Shown here: positions 8,442-17,343 of the stretch, piece after piece
Layout: each line of letters begins with the position of its first letter
Position numbering within the stretch: the stretch's first letter is position 1
NCBI GenBank assembly: GCA_030157785.1
Contig: JAOAUC010000021.1
Location: 1 to 63,523, forward strand
Source of the DNA: Zoogloea oleivorans
GTDB lineage: Bacteria; Pseudomonadota; Gammaproteobacteria; Burkholderiales; Rhodocyclaceae
DNA: 63,523 bases
Direction of reading: 5' to 3'
Program-made: the position numbers and the translations under genes
The notes under the pieces: generated by a model
What the model saw: the letters and a program-made list of their open reading frames with translations, nothing else
What the model was told of the DNA's origin: nothing
Databases searched by the model: none

Positions 8442-10128
8442 GGGCCACCTCCAGCCCGCGGAAGGTGGAACAGCGCTTGAAGGCCTCAATGCCCGGCTCG
8501 CAGTTCTTCTGCTTGCAGTACTTGGCCACCAGCTTGGAGAGGCCCTTGATGTCGCGTCCGGTGGCGTCGGGGAAGAGGGCGACCAGCTGGTCGGTCAGGG
8601 CTTCATCCACCGCCAGCCCGAACTGCTCGCACATCACCTGCCAGATCTTCTTGCGTGCTTCGGCGTCGGGCGGTGAGTACTTGATGAGGGCGATGCAGCG
8701 CGACACGATGGCCTCGTCGATGTCGTCCACCCGGTTGGTGGTCAGGAACAGCAGGCCGTTGAAATACTCCAGCACGCGCAGGAAGACGCCGACCACCGCG
8801 TTCATGGTGATGTTGTCGTCGCGGCGCTTGATGTACACGTCGGCCTCGTCGATGAGCATCACTGCCCCCCAGCGCTGGGCGCGGGTCAGCACGTCCTTCA
8901 GCGCGGTTTCCATGGCCGCCACGTTGAGGCCGAGTTGGCCGGAGTGCACCCGGTACAGGGGCCGGCGGATGATCTCCGAATACACCTCGGCGGTCAGCGT
9001 CTTGCCCACGCCGGCCGGCCCGGCGCACAGCACCGTGGTGCCGCCCGACTTGCCGGCCACGATGTCGTCCATCAGCAGGTCCATCTCGGCGGTCAGGATG
9101 TCGATCAGATCAGTCTGCTCTTCGGGCAGGATCAGCTTCTGCTTCAAGGCCGGCTTGTATTCGTAGGGGTGGATGTCGCCCACGTGCACCCACAGGTAGT
9201 GGTGCAGGTCGAGGTGGAACATCAGGATGTAGAAGTGCACCGGCAGGCTGGTGAACAAGCCCTTGGGCAGCGCGTCGCGGGATTCCTCGACAGCCTTGTC
9301 GGCCTTGTAGGCGAGGCTCTTGGCGGCCTTCCTCAGATAGGGGCCGAGGATGTCGCCGGGGGAGTCGAGGCTCAGCACCCGGTCGGCGAGGATGCTCTCG
9401 TCGTTCACCAGGCGGGCCTCGCCGCCGCTCGACGAGAGGATCACCAGTTCCTTGCGGGACCAGTCGCTTTCCCGGTGGGAGGCGGTCGGGTTTTCGGCGT
9501 AGATGCCGGTGCCGCGCCCCGAGAATTGCTCGCCGTAGCGGCCGCGCCAGTCGAAATAGCGCTCGGCCATGTCGTCGTAGGCGGTGATCAGTTCCGGCGT
9601 TTCCTTGAGGTAGCCCTTAGCCGCGAAAATGCCGGCCACCGTGCGGTTGGCGATGTCGCTGGCCACCAGGCGGATGTTGGCGGTTGCCACCTTGCCGCGG
9701 GTGTTGGCCTTCATCTCGATGAGCACCTTGCCGGTTTCGTCGGTGGTCGAGGGCGTGTAGTCGAGGCGTGTCACCACCCAGGCCGTGGGCTTGCCGGCGG
9801 AGCTGGCGCTGAACAGCCAGCCACGGATGGCGCCGTCGGCCAGGTAGCGGGCGATGGCCGGCACCAGCAGCTCCAGGTCTTCCGACTCGAAGCGCATGCC
9901 GTCGCCGGAGAGCGCCTTGCGCAGCGTGGAAATTTGCGCAGCGCGGGCGCGCAGCTCGGGCCCGGCGCCTTCGAACAGCACCTCCAGGAAGTGCAGCTCG
10001 GCGTTCTCCAGCTGCATGAAGCTCACCTCGGCCCGGGTGCCGAAGCGCATCTGCTCCTTCAGCCAGGACAGACGGGGGTGGGCCTGCACCAGGGCTTCAA
10101 CAAACGGACGCTCGATCTGCAACTTCAT
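8431..10128 (-). CDS. AAA+ family ATPase
   Basis: A 565-residue protein. The N-terminal 340 residues form a region I do not recognise; the C-terminal part is an AAA+ module with Walker A AGPAGVGKTLTAE (Lys near residue 376), Walker B MLIDEADVY (about 422-430), and a sensor/arginine-finger stretch FLTTNRVDDIDEAIVSRC. It resembles single-module AAA proteins that remodel protein partners. The substrate is unknown; the small downstream protein overlapping by 11 bp is the obvious candidate partner. The ATG is preceded by GGAGGAAT-type sequence. The next gene upstream is a LysR regulator on the same strand about 150 bp away. Confidence 0.85.
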   Translation of the reverse strand: MKLQIERPFVEALVQAHPRLSWLKEQMRFGTRAEVSFMQLENAELHFLEVLFEGAGPELRARAAQISTLRKALSGDGMRFESEDLELLVPAIARYLADGAIRGWLFSASSAGKPTAWVVTRLDYTPSTTDETGKVLIEMKANTRGKVATANIRLVASDIANRTVAGIFAAKGYLKETPELITAYDDMAERYFDWRGRYGEQFSGRGTGIYAENPTASHRESDWSRKELVILSSSGGEARLVNDESILADRVLSLDSPGDILGPYLRKAAKSLAYKADKAVEESRDALPKGLFTSLPVHFYILMFHLDLHHYLWVHVGDIHPYEYKPALKQKLILPEEQTDLIDILTAEMDLLMDDIVAGKSGGTTVLCAGPAGVGKTLTAEVYSEIIRRPLYRVHSGQLGLNVAAMETALKDVLTRAQRWGAVMLIDEADVYIKRRDDNITMNAVVGVFLRVLEYFNGLLFLTTNRVDDIDEAIVSRCIALIKYSPPDAEARKKIWQVMCEQFGLAVDEALTDQLVALFPDATGRDIKGLSKLVAKYCKQKNCEPGIEAFKRCSTFRGLEVAHVG

Positions 10129-10276
10129 GGGGATTCCTCCGGACGGGTCCAGAGGCGTAACGCAAATTTCGCGCCGGTGTGTCGGGAGGGTGGAAATCCC
10201 TTGGCTGCGGGGCTGGCGGCTCAGGCCACGGCGGCAGCGGATGTCCGAAACACGACAAAGCCCACGGCCTGCGTCG

Positions 10277-11164
10277 TCATTGCCCGCGGATCAGCGCCTC
10301 TACCAGGGCCTGGGCGTGGGGCGACAGGGTCGCGTCGCGGCGCACCACGATACTCAGGTCGCGGCTGGCCCAGGGCTCATCCAGATCGACAATGGCGAAG
10401 GGGCGCTGGCGGCCGAAACGCTCCGCCGCCGAGCGCGGCACCAGGCCCAGCCCGACCCCGGCGCCGGCCATGCGCAGCACGGCCTCGAAGCTGCGCACCT
10501 CGATGCGCACATCGAGCCGGCCGCCGGTTTCGGCCACGTAGTTCATCAGCCCGGTGTGAAAGGCACTACCGGCGTGCAGCATCACGAAGGGCTGGTCGAG
10601 TACCTCGCCGATGCGCACCCGGGCCCGCGCCGACATCGGGTGACAGGGCGGCGTGACCAGCACGATGCGGTCGCTGCGGTAAGGGTGGGCGATCAGCGCG
10701 TCGGCAGGCACCGTGCCGGCCACCACGCCGATCTCGGCCTCGCCGCTGCTCACGCAGCGCAGGATTTCCGGGCTGGTCATCTCCTTCATCGTGACCCGGA
10801 TGTGGGGCGCCGCGCGCAGAAACTCGCCGAGATCGTCGGGCAGGAAGCAGTTGATGGCGTTGGTGTTGGCGTACAGGCTCACCTGGGCCCGCACGCCGCG
10901 GGCGAAGGGCGACAGGTCGGCGTGCATCTGTTCGAGCTGCGCGAAAACCTGGCGGGCGTGGCCGAGCAGCGATTCGCCGGCGCGGGTGGGGCGCAGGCCG
11001 CGCGCATGGCGCTCGAAAAGCGCCACGCCGAGGCTCTCCTCCAGCTTGGCCAGACGGTGGCTCGCCGAGGACGCGGCGAGATGCGCGCGGGCAGCGCCGC
11101 GGGTCAGGTTGGCTTCTTCGGCAATCGCGGCAAAGAGGCGCAGATCGGTCAGGTCGTATTGCAA
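10277..11164 (-). CDS. LysR-family transcriptional regulator
   Basis: 295 residues with an N-terminal winged helix-turn-helix (DLRLFAAIAEEANLTRGAARAHLAASSASHRL split over residues 6-37, then ESLGVALFERHARGLRPT) and a LysR substrate-binding domain. It is transcribed divergently from the EamA transporter at 11265, the classical arrangement in which a LysR protein controls its neighbour. The effector cannot be inferred. Confidence 0.9.
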   Translation of the reverse strand: MQYDLTDLRLFAAIAEEANLTRGAARAHLAASSASHRLAKLEESLGVALFERHARGLRPTRAGESLLGHARQVFAQLEQMHADLSPFARGVRAQVSLYANTNAINCFLPDDLGEFLRAAPHIRVTMKEMTSPEILRCVSSGEAEIGVVAGTVPADALIAHPYRSDRIVLVTPPCHPMSARARVRIGEVLDQPFVMLHAGSAFHTGLMNYVAETGGRLDVRIEVRSFEAVLRMAGAGVGLGLVPRSAAERFGRQRPFAIVDLDEPWASRDLSIVVRRDATLSPHAQALVEALIRGQ

Positions 11165-11264
11165 GGTTTCGTCTCCGGCGAATGCTCACCTCGGATCTTA
11201 CCAATTCCCCGCACGCCGATCCGGTGGCCTAATGGCGGTCCGAAGCATTCCGGCAGCACCGTTC

Positions 11265-12161
11265 ATGAACCATCCTGGCAACCGTCTCGGGCTCATCTTC
11301 GCCGTCCTTGGCGCGGTGGGCTTCTCCTTCAAGGCCATCCTCATCAAGCTGGCCTATCCCTACGGCGTGGACGCGGTCACCCTGCTGGCCCTGCGCATGG
11401 GCATGGCCTTGCCCTTCTTCATCGCCCTCGGCTGGCTCGACTCCCGCCGCCGCCAGCCCTTGCCCCTTACCGGGCGTGATCTGGGCTTGATGCTGGCGCT
11501 GGGCTTTTCCGGCTACTACCTGGCCAGCTACCTGGACTTCCTCGGGCTCCAGTACATCTCGGCCGGGCTGGAACGCTTGATCCTGTTCGCCTACCCGACC
11601 CTGGTGGTGGTGTTCTCGGCGATCTTCCTGGGCAAGCGCATCACCCGTCGTGCAGTGGGCTGCATTGCGCTGTGCTACGCCGGCATCGCCCTGGCGCTGG
11701 CCCACGATCTGACCATCGCCGGTACTGCCCGCGACGTGTGGATTGGCGGCAGCCTGGTGTTTGCCAGCGCGGTGTCCTATGCCCTGTACCTGATGGGTAA
11801 CGGCCAGGCCGTTGCCCGCCTGGGCGCGGCGCGGGTGACCGCCTGGGCCAGCACGGCGGCCTGCCTGCTGTGCCTGATCCAGTTCGTCGCCACGCGGCCC
11901 CTCGGCATGCTCGCCCAGCCGGCGCCGGTGCTGCTCCTGGCGGCCGCCATGGCGATCTTTTCGACGGTGCTGCCGGTGTGGCTGGTGTCGGAAGCCATGC
12001 GTCGCCTGGGGGCCGGCCCGGTGTCGCTGATCGGCACCCTCGGCCCGGTGGTCACGCTTTTCCTCGGCTGGCTGATTCTGGCCGAACCGCTGGGCCTGTT
12101 CCAGCTCCTGGGCGGATCGCTGGTGGTGGCCGGGGTGGTGCTGGTGGGCAAGCGCGGATAG
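11265..12161 (+). CDS. EamA/DMT-family transporter
   Basis: 298 residues with about ten transmembrane helices and two EamA repeats; MNHPGNRLGLIFAVLGAVGF starts the first and LIGTLGPVVTLFLGWLILAEPLG is the signature end of the second. This family exports or imports small metabolites. The start at ATG 11265 gives the usual length; ATG 11232 in the same frame is possible. It is divergent from the LysR gene and followed by a Rieske protein 55 bp later. Confidence 0.88.
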   Translation: MNHPGNRLGLIFAVLGAVGFSFKAILIKLAYPYGVDAVTLLALRMGMALPFFIALGWLDSRRRQPLPLTGRDLGLMLALGFSGYYLASYLDFLGLQYISAGLERLILFAYPTLVVVFSAIFLGKRITRRAVGCIALCYAGIALALAHDLTIAGTARDVWIGGSLVFASAVSYALYLMGNGQAVARLGAARVTAWASTAACLLCLIQFVATRPLGMLAQPAPVLLLAAAMAIFSTVLPVWLVSEAMRRLGAGPVSLIGTLGPVVTLFLGWLILAEPLGLFQLLGGSLVVAGVVLVGKRG

Positions 12162-12216
12162 GTGGAATGATTCGTGCTGCTTGAGCGCATGCCTGCCACT
12201 TCCCAAGGAAACGCTC

Positions 12217-12603
12217 ATGACGTCACGCGAAACCCGCTTCGTGGTCTGCCCCGGCGATCACCTCGCCAACGGGCAGCACCTGAAGCTGCAACTCCTGTTT
12301 GAAGCGCTCCGCGAGGAATGCATCGTCTTTCGCTTTGAAGGCAAGGTCTACGCCTACATCAACCGCTGCGTGCACATGCCGCGCAAGCTGGACTGCGAGA
12401 AGGACCAGATTTTCGACAAGTCGGGGCGCTTCCTGCGCTGTTCCATGCACGGCATCGTCTATCAGCCCGAAACCGGTGCATCCGTCAGCACCATCTGCGA
12501 AGGCGAGCGCCTGCGTGCCGTGGCCCTGTGCGAGGAGGGCGGCGAAATCCTGATCACCGATTTTCGGGTCAGCAGCGTCACGCCGGTGTGCGAAGCCGGA
12601 TAA
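12217..12603 (+). CDS. Rieske [2Fe-2S] protein
   Basis: 128 residues with the two Rieske ligand boxes C-x-H (CVHMPRK, about residue 49) and C-x2-H (CSMHG, about residue 71). It is a stand-alone soluble Rieske domain without signal peptide or twin-arginine motif, so more like a small ferredoxin-type electron carrier than the bc1 subunit. AAGGAAA precedes ATG 12217. It lies 35 bp before the crotonase-fold gene and is probably in the same transcript. Confidence 0.85.
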   Translation: MTSRETRFVVCPGDHLANGQHLKLQLLFEALREECIVFRFEGKVYAYINRCVHMPRKLDCEKDQIFDKSGRFLRCSMHGIVYQPETGASVSTICEGERLRAVALCEEGGEILITDFRVSSVTPVCEAG

Positions 12604-12638
12604 TTCCCGCTGCCGTCATTTCCGGGAATACCAATTTC

Positions 12639-13412
12639 ATGCTTATCGTCGACATCGCCGACTTCATCGGCACCATCACCCTGGATCGTGACAGCCGGCG
12701 CAATGCCCTGTGCGAGGAAATGGTCCAGGCCTTTGTGGCGGCGCTGGCGTCCTTCACCGCCGCAGGCGTGCGCTGCGTGGTTTTTCGGGCCAAACCGGGC
12801 AGCAAGGTGTGGTCGGCCGGGCACGACATCGATGAACTGCCTGCCGCCGGCCTCGACCCCCTGGCCTGGCGCGACCCCCTGCGCAAGCTGGTCCGCGAGA
12901 TCGAGGCCTTTCCGGCGCCGGTCATCGCCATGATCGAAGGCAGCGTGTGGGGCGGGGCCTGCGAAACCGTGTTTGCCTGCGACCTGATCCTGGCTGCGAC
13001 CGACGCCACCTTCGCCGCCACGCCGGCCAAGCTCAACGTGCCCTACAACGTCGGCGGCCTGCTGACCTTCCTCAACGCCGCCAACCTGCGCATCGGCAAG
13101 GAGATGCTGTTCACCGCCGACCCGATTCCGGCCGAACGCCTGTGCAGCCTGGGCATCATCAACCAGGTGGTGGACAAGGCCGAGCTGGAGGAACACACCT
13201 ACGCCATGGCCCGCCGCATCGCCGCCAACGCGCCGCTGTCCATCTCGGTGATGAAGGAGCAACTGCGCATCCTGGCCGGCGCCCACACCATGTCCCCGGA
13301 AGACTTCGAACGCATTCAGGGGCTGCGGCGGGTGGTGTACAACAGCGCCGACTACGCCGAGGGCATCCGGGCTTTCAAGGAGAAGCGGAAGCCGGTGTTC
13401 AGGGGCGAGTGA
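12639..13412 (+). CDS. scpB: Methylmalonyl-CoA decarboxylase-like crotonase-fold protein
   Basis: 257 residues of the enoyl-CoA hydratase superfamily. SAGHDIDELP is the first oxyanion-hole segment and EGSVWGGACE the second. The pattern SVWGGA, TPAKLNVPYN, KEMLFTADPI, HTMSPEDFERIQG and EKRKP follows E. coli ScpB closely, and the length is similar (261 in E. coli). ScpB decarboxylates methylmalonyl-CoA to propionyl-CoA. The assignment rests on remembered motif similarity. No mutase or CoA-transferase gene of that pathway is nearby. Confidence 0.8.
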   Translation: MLIVDIADFIGTITLDRDSRRNALCEEMVQAFVAALASFTAAGVRCVVFRAKPGSKVWSAGHDIDELPAAGLDPLAWRDPLRKLVREIEAFPAPVIAMIEGSVWGGACETVFACDLILAATDATFAATPAKLNVPYNVGGLLTFLNAANLRIGKEMLFTADPIPAERLCSLGIINQVVDKAELEEHTYAMARRIAANAPLSISVMKEQLRILAGAHTMSPEDFERIQGLRRVVYNSADYAEGIRAFKEKRKPVFRGE

Positions 13413-13457
13413 GCCCAGCTAAACGCCCGGAGGGCAAGTGAAGTAGTTCGCTGTAGG

Positions 13458-13470
13458 CGTATTGAATACG
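13458..13470. promoter_or_regulatory. Dyad CGTATTGAATACG upstream of the WYL regulator
   Basis: A perfect 6+1+6 inverted repeat centred on G13464, 36 bp upstream of the WYL gene ATG. Its size and place fit an autoregulatory operator. That role is inference. Confidence 0.35.
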
Positions 13471-13505
13471 TGCCATGCTCGTCAGCTCTCACTGGACAGC
13501 TTGCG

Positions 13506-14489
13506 ATGGACCGTACCGAGCGCTTCTACCTGATCCGTCAGCTGCTTTCCCGATCCCGCTGCGTCAGCACACGGCAGCTGCTTGAAACGCTGGAGGTTTC
13601 GCCGGCAACCCTCAAGCGCGATATCGAATACCTGCGCGAGCGCTTCCAGGTGCCCATCGTGTGGCGCCGCGAACTGGGTGGTTATGTCCTCGACCGGGCG
13701 CAGGCCGAGATGGCCCAGTCGGAATTGCCGGGCATGTGGTTCTCCGACAAGGAAATCCATGCCCTTTTGACCATGCAGCACCTGCTCGCCAACCTCGACC
13801 CCGGCGGGCTCCTTGCTCCCCACGTGGGGCCCCTGGTCCAGCGCCTCGACAAACTGCTCGGCGCTTCCGACAACAGCTCGGAAGAAGTCCGCCGCCGGGT
13901 GCTGATCGTCGGTATCGGCAAGCGCAGCATGAAGCTCGCCCATTTTGAGAAAGTCGGCTCGGCGCTGCTCCGGCGCAAGCGCCTGAGCATCCGCTACTTT
14001 GCCCGCGGGCGCGGCGAAGACAGCGAACGCCAGATATCCCCCCAGCGCCTCGTTCACTACCGCGAAAACTGGTACCTCGACGCCTGGTGCCATCTGCGGG
14101 GCGACCTGCGCAGCTTCGCCCTCGACTCAATCCTTCAGGTGGATCTCCTCGACACCCCCGCCCGCGACGTCCCCCGCAGCAGCCTGGACGCCGTGCTCGG
14201 CCCCGGCTACGGCATCTTTGCCGGCCGCCAGCTCCAGTGGGCCACCCTGCGCTTCTCCCCCGAACGGGCCCGCTGGGTGGCCAGTGAATTCTGGCATCCC
14301 GACCAGAAATCCCGCTTCGAGCCAGATGGCAGCTACCGCCTCGAAATCCCCTACGCCGACCACCGGGAACTGCTGATGGACATCCTCAAACACGGGGCGC
14401 ATTGCGAGGTGCTGGGGCCGGCGGGCTTGCGGGAGGTGGTGGCGGCGGAGCTGCGTAGCATGACTAAAAAGTATTTGGAGAAAAGTTGA
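13506..14489 (+). CDS. WYL-domain transcriptional regulator, upstream of cas operon
   Basis: 327 residues: an N-terminal HTH (MDRTERFYLIRQLL ... STRQLLETLEVSPATLKRDIEYL) and a central WYL domain with NWYLDAWCHLRGDLRSF, followed by a WCX C-terminal extension. WYL proteins sense nucleic acids or nucleotides, and several act on CRISPR or other defence operons. It lies directly upstream of cas3 in the same orientation with 55 bp between, and dyads occur both before it and before cas3. Start ATG 13506 is chosen because it begins the conserved RTERFYLI helix. Its base composition is GC-rich like the flanking genome, unlike the cas genes. Confidence 0.88.
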   Translation: MDRTERFYLIRQLLSRSRCVSTRQLLETLEVSPATLKRDIEYLRERFQVPIVWRRELGGYVLDRAQAEMAQSELPGMWFSDKEIHALLTMQHLLANLDPGGLLAPHVGPLVQRLDKLLGASDNSSEEVRRRVLIVGIGKRSMKLAHFEKVGSALLRRKRLSIRYFARGRGEDSERQISPQRLVHYRENWYLDAWCHLRGDLRSFALDSILQVDLLDTPARDVPRSSLDAVLGPGYGIFAGRQLQWATLRFSPERARWVASEFWHPDQKSRFEPDGSYRLEIPYADHRELLMDILKHGAHCEVLGPAGLREVVAAELRSMTKKYLEKS

Positions 14490-14494
14490 TTGGT

Positions 14495-14511
14495 AGCTCA
14501 TCTGATGAGCT
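14495..14511. promoter_or_regulatory. Perfect 17-bp dyad before cas3
   Basis: AGCTCATCTGATGAGCT, an 8+1+8 perfect inverted repeat in the WYL-cas3 gap, 34 bp before the cas3 ATG. There is no T-run after it, so it is not an intrinsic terminator. It is a candidate operator for the WYL protein or another repressor of the cas operon. Confidence 0.4.
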
Positions 14512-14544
14512 TCGGGCTCTCCACAATGTGACGTGCCAACCACC

Positions 14545-17343
14545 ATGAAGCAACCTGCGATGCCATCAAATTATTTTCACTATTGGGGCAAGGCCCAGGC
14601 CAGGGAGGGCGACGCCGAACCCTATCACCTGCTGCCTTATCACTGTCTGGACGTGGCAGCGGTTGGGGTTGCCTATCTGAAGAGATCACCGGCGCTTCTT
14701 CGATTACTGTCGAATGCGCTCGGAGGGGTTAGCAATGAGGCGCTGTGTACATGGTTGGGTTTCTGTCTGGCCCTGCACGATCTTGGCAAGTTTTCAGAGG
14801 CGTTCCAGAGCCAGAGAGCGGATCTGTTTGTGATACTGCGGTCTCGCGCTCCTGATGCTGGTAGGCCTTATACGATCCGCCACGATAGCTTGGGATGGCG
14901 TTTCTGGACTGAGGTTCTTAAAGAAAAAGCCATTGAGCAGAATTGGTTCGGAGATGAGACGGAGGATGCGCTGTATGGAATTGACTGGTGGTTGAGGGCA
15001 AGTACCGGCCATCACGGACAGCCCCCCAAACATGGCGGAGGCAGCTATTGGAAACACCATTTCCAGCCTGAAGAAGATGTTCTGGCTGTTGATGGTTTTA
15101 TCTCCGAGTTGTTTGTTCTTTTCCCGCGCGAAGTCCTCGTGGTTTTTATCGATGCACAGGATGCCGTTGAATTTGAGGATCATTGCAAGACCCTGTCCTG
15201 GTGGGTTGCTGGCCTTGCGGTTCTGGCCGACTGGCTGGGTTCAAACACCGATTTCTTTCCTTATCGAAGCGGTCAGATTACGCTTTCCGAGTACTGGGAT
15301 ATCGCCCGGGTTCAGGCCGAGAAAGCATTGAATGCGACTGACGTGCTGCCCATTCAGTGTTTGCCTGCGGAGTTTTCAGATCTATTCCCATTTATTGATA
15401 CCCCTTCACCGCTGCAGGAATGGGCTGCGATGGTCTCCATTCCGGAGGAGCCCCAGATTCATTTGCTGGAGGATGTAACCGGTGCGGGCAAGACCGAAGC
15501 AGCGGTTGCACTGGCGCACCGGATCATGGCGAGCGGATGTGCGGATGGCTTTTTCATCGGTCTTCCCACGATGGCAACAGCGAACGCAATGTATGGCCGC
15601 ATTGCCGGGGTGTACCAAAGACAGTTTACGGATCACGCAAGCCTCGTACTGGCCCATGGCCAGCGTAATCTGGTCGAGGATTTCGCCGCATCCATACTTC
15701 CCTCCGGACTCGCGGAAAACGATCCCCACCAGAAGGACGATACCGCCACGGTGCGCTGTAATGCGTGGCTGGCTGACCATAACAAACGTGCGCTGCTGGC
15801 GCCTGCCGGCGTCGGCACAGTGGATCAGGTGCTTCTCGCCGTGCTTTACAGTAAGCATCAATCTCTACGTTTGCTGGGCCTGTTCCGCAAGGTCTTGGTC
15901 ATTGACGAGGTGCACGCCTGCGACCCATACATGTTGCGGGTTCTCGAAACTGTGCTCGAGTTCCATGCGCAGGTTGGGGGAAGTGCCATCCTTTTGTCGG
16001 CCACCCTATCCCGGAGCATGAAGCAGTCCCTGCTTAATGCCTTTGCCCGAGGAGCCGGTGCGGGAAGAGCTCAGGGCATGCACTCCATGGATTTCCCCTT
16101 GGTCACAAGCTGGTATCCGAGTGCTCCGGCAATTATCGAACAAGACATCGAAACCCGCCCGGATGTCTGCCGGGAATTGTCCGTGCGCTATGTGTCGGAA
16201 GAGGCCGAAGTCGCGGGAGCTATCCGCGCCGCCCTTGCCGATGGGAAATGCGTGTGCTGGATGCGCAATACCGTGGCAGACGCGCTGGCAGCCCATGCAC
16301 TGTTCAAAGATGAATTGCCACCCGAGCGACTGATCCTGTTTCACGCGCGCTTCACTCTGCGGGATAGGCTCAATACCGAGCAGCGCATCCTCGGCTTTTT
16401 CGGTAAGAGCAGTACGCCCACTGACCGTGCTGGCCGGCTGGTAATCGCCACCCAGGTCGCCGAACAATCTCTTGATGCCGATTGGGATTTTGTTGTCTCC
16501 GACCTCGCACCAATAGACCGTCTCATTCAGCGCGCCGGCCGGCTGCAACGCCATCCGCGCTCACCTGATGGCCGTCGGCTTACCGACCCGTTCGCCCGCG
16601 ATCAGCGCGGCCAAGCTTGTCTATGGGTGTTGGGGCCGGTCTGGTCGGAAGAGCCTGCCGCCAATTGGTTCAAACAGGCCTTCCCCAAAGCCGCCGGGGT
16701 GTACGGCAATCATGGCGAGCTCTGGCTGACGGCCCAGGCCCTGCAGCAGGGCCGGATCGTGATGCCAGCGGATGCACGAAGCTTGATCGAAGGCGTGTTC
16801 GGTGATGCGCCCGATCTTCCCAAGGGGCTCGAAGGGAATGTCAACCTGGCGGAGGGTCAAGCCTTCGCCGATACCAGCATTGCCCAGCAGAACACCATCA
16901 AGCTGACGGACGGCTATGAGCGAGGCGGAGTCGACTGGTGGAGCGAGGCAAAGACACCCTCACGTCTTGGCGAGGCCAGCATGACGGTTTTGTTGGGGCG
17001 GTGGGAAGGGGACCGTCTGCGCCCTTGGGTTGAGCACCCGGACCCTCGGCATGCATGGGCTTACAGCAGCCTTCGTGTGGCGGAGCGCCTGATTGCCGAA
17101 CGTGCCCCGGAAACCGACCTCACTCGTGAGAACCAGGTTCTGGCGCTGCTAGAGACCTTGCCGGGCAAGGGGAAGTGGTCGGTGTTGTTGGTATTGAACG
17201 GAGATGAATGTGCAGGAACAGGAAGGGCGTTGAGTTCTCCGCGAAGAGAGGAGCCCCCAAGACTTCTTGAATGGTGTTATGACGTTCGGAACGGCCTTGT
17301 TCAAGCCGAATCGGAGCTTGCGATGCAGGAGAATTGCGAATGA
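14545..17343 (+). CDS. cas3: CRISPR-associated nuclease/helicase Cas3 (type I-E)
   Basis: About 932 residues. The N-terminal HD nuclease shows HCLDVAAVG and ALHDLGKFSE, with STGHHGQPP further on. The SF2 helicase has Walker A DVTGAGKTEAA, IDEVHACD (DExH-type motif II), LLSATLS (motif III), ATQVAEQSLD and a QRAGRLQRH motif VI. Cas3 is recruited by Cascade to nick and degrade the target. A GTG at 14533 and ATG 14560 are alternative starts; none has a clear ribosome binding site. Its stop overlaps the casA start by ATGA. The composition is visibly less GC-rich than the flanking genes, which fits horizontal acquisition of the cassette. Confidence 0.95.
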   Translation: MKQPAMPSNYFHYWGKAQAREGDAEPYHLLPYHCLDVAAVGVAYLKRSPALLRLLSNALGGVSNEALCTWLGFCLALHDLGKFSEAFQSQRADLFVILRSRAPDAGRPYTIRHDSLGWRFWTEVLKEKAIEQNWFGDETEDALYGIDWWLRASTGHHGQPPKHGGGSYWKHHFQPEEDVLAVDGFISELFVLFPREVLVVFIDAQDAVEFEDHCKTLSWWVAGLAVLADWLGSNTDFFPYRSGQITLSEYWDIARVQAEKALNATDVLPIQCLPAEFSDLFPFIDTPSPLQEWAAMVSIPEEPQIHLLEDVTGAGKTEAAVALAHRIMASGCADGFFIGLPTMATANAMYGRIAGVYQRQFTDHASLVLAHGQRNLVEDFAASILPSGLAENDPHQKDDTATVRCNAWLADHNKRALLAPAGVGTVDQVLLAVLYSKHQSLRLLGLFRKVLVIDEVHACDPYMLRVLETVLEFHAQVGGSAILLSATLSRSMKQSLLNAFARGAGAGRAQGMHSMDFPLVTSWYPSAPAIIEQDIETRPDVCRELSVRYVSEEAEVAGAIRAALADGKCVCWMRNTVADALAAHALFKDELPPERLILFHARFTLRDRLNTEQRILGFFGKSSTPTDRAGRLVIATQVAEQSLDADWDFVVSDLAPIDRLIQRAGRLQRHPRSPDGRRLTDPFARDQRGQACLWVLGPVWSEEPAANWFKQAFPKAAGVYGNHGELWLTAQALQQGRIVMPADARSLIEGVFGDAPDLPKGLEGNVNLAEGQAFADTSIAQQNTIKLTDGYERGGVDWWSEAKTPSRLGEASMTVLLGRWEGDRLRPWVEHPDPRHAWAYSSLRVAERLIAERAPETDLTRENQVLALLETLPGKGKWSVLLVLNGDECAGTGRALSSPRREEPPRLLEWCYDVRNGLVQAESELAMQENCE

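Noticed and set aside
14495..14511. The dyad before cas3 as a terminator for the WYL gene
   Set aside because: There is no T-run after it, only TCGGGCTCT.
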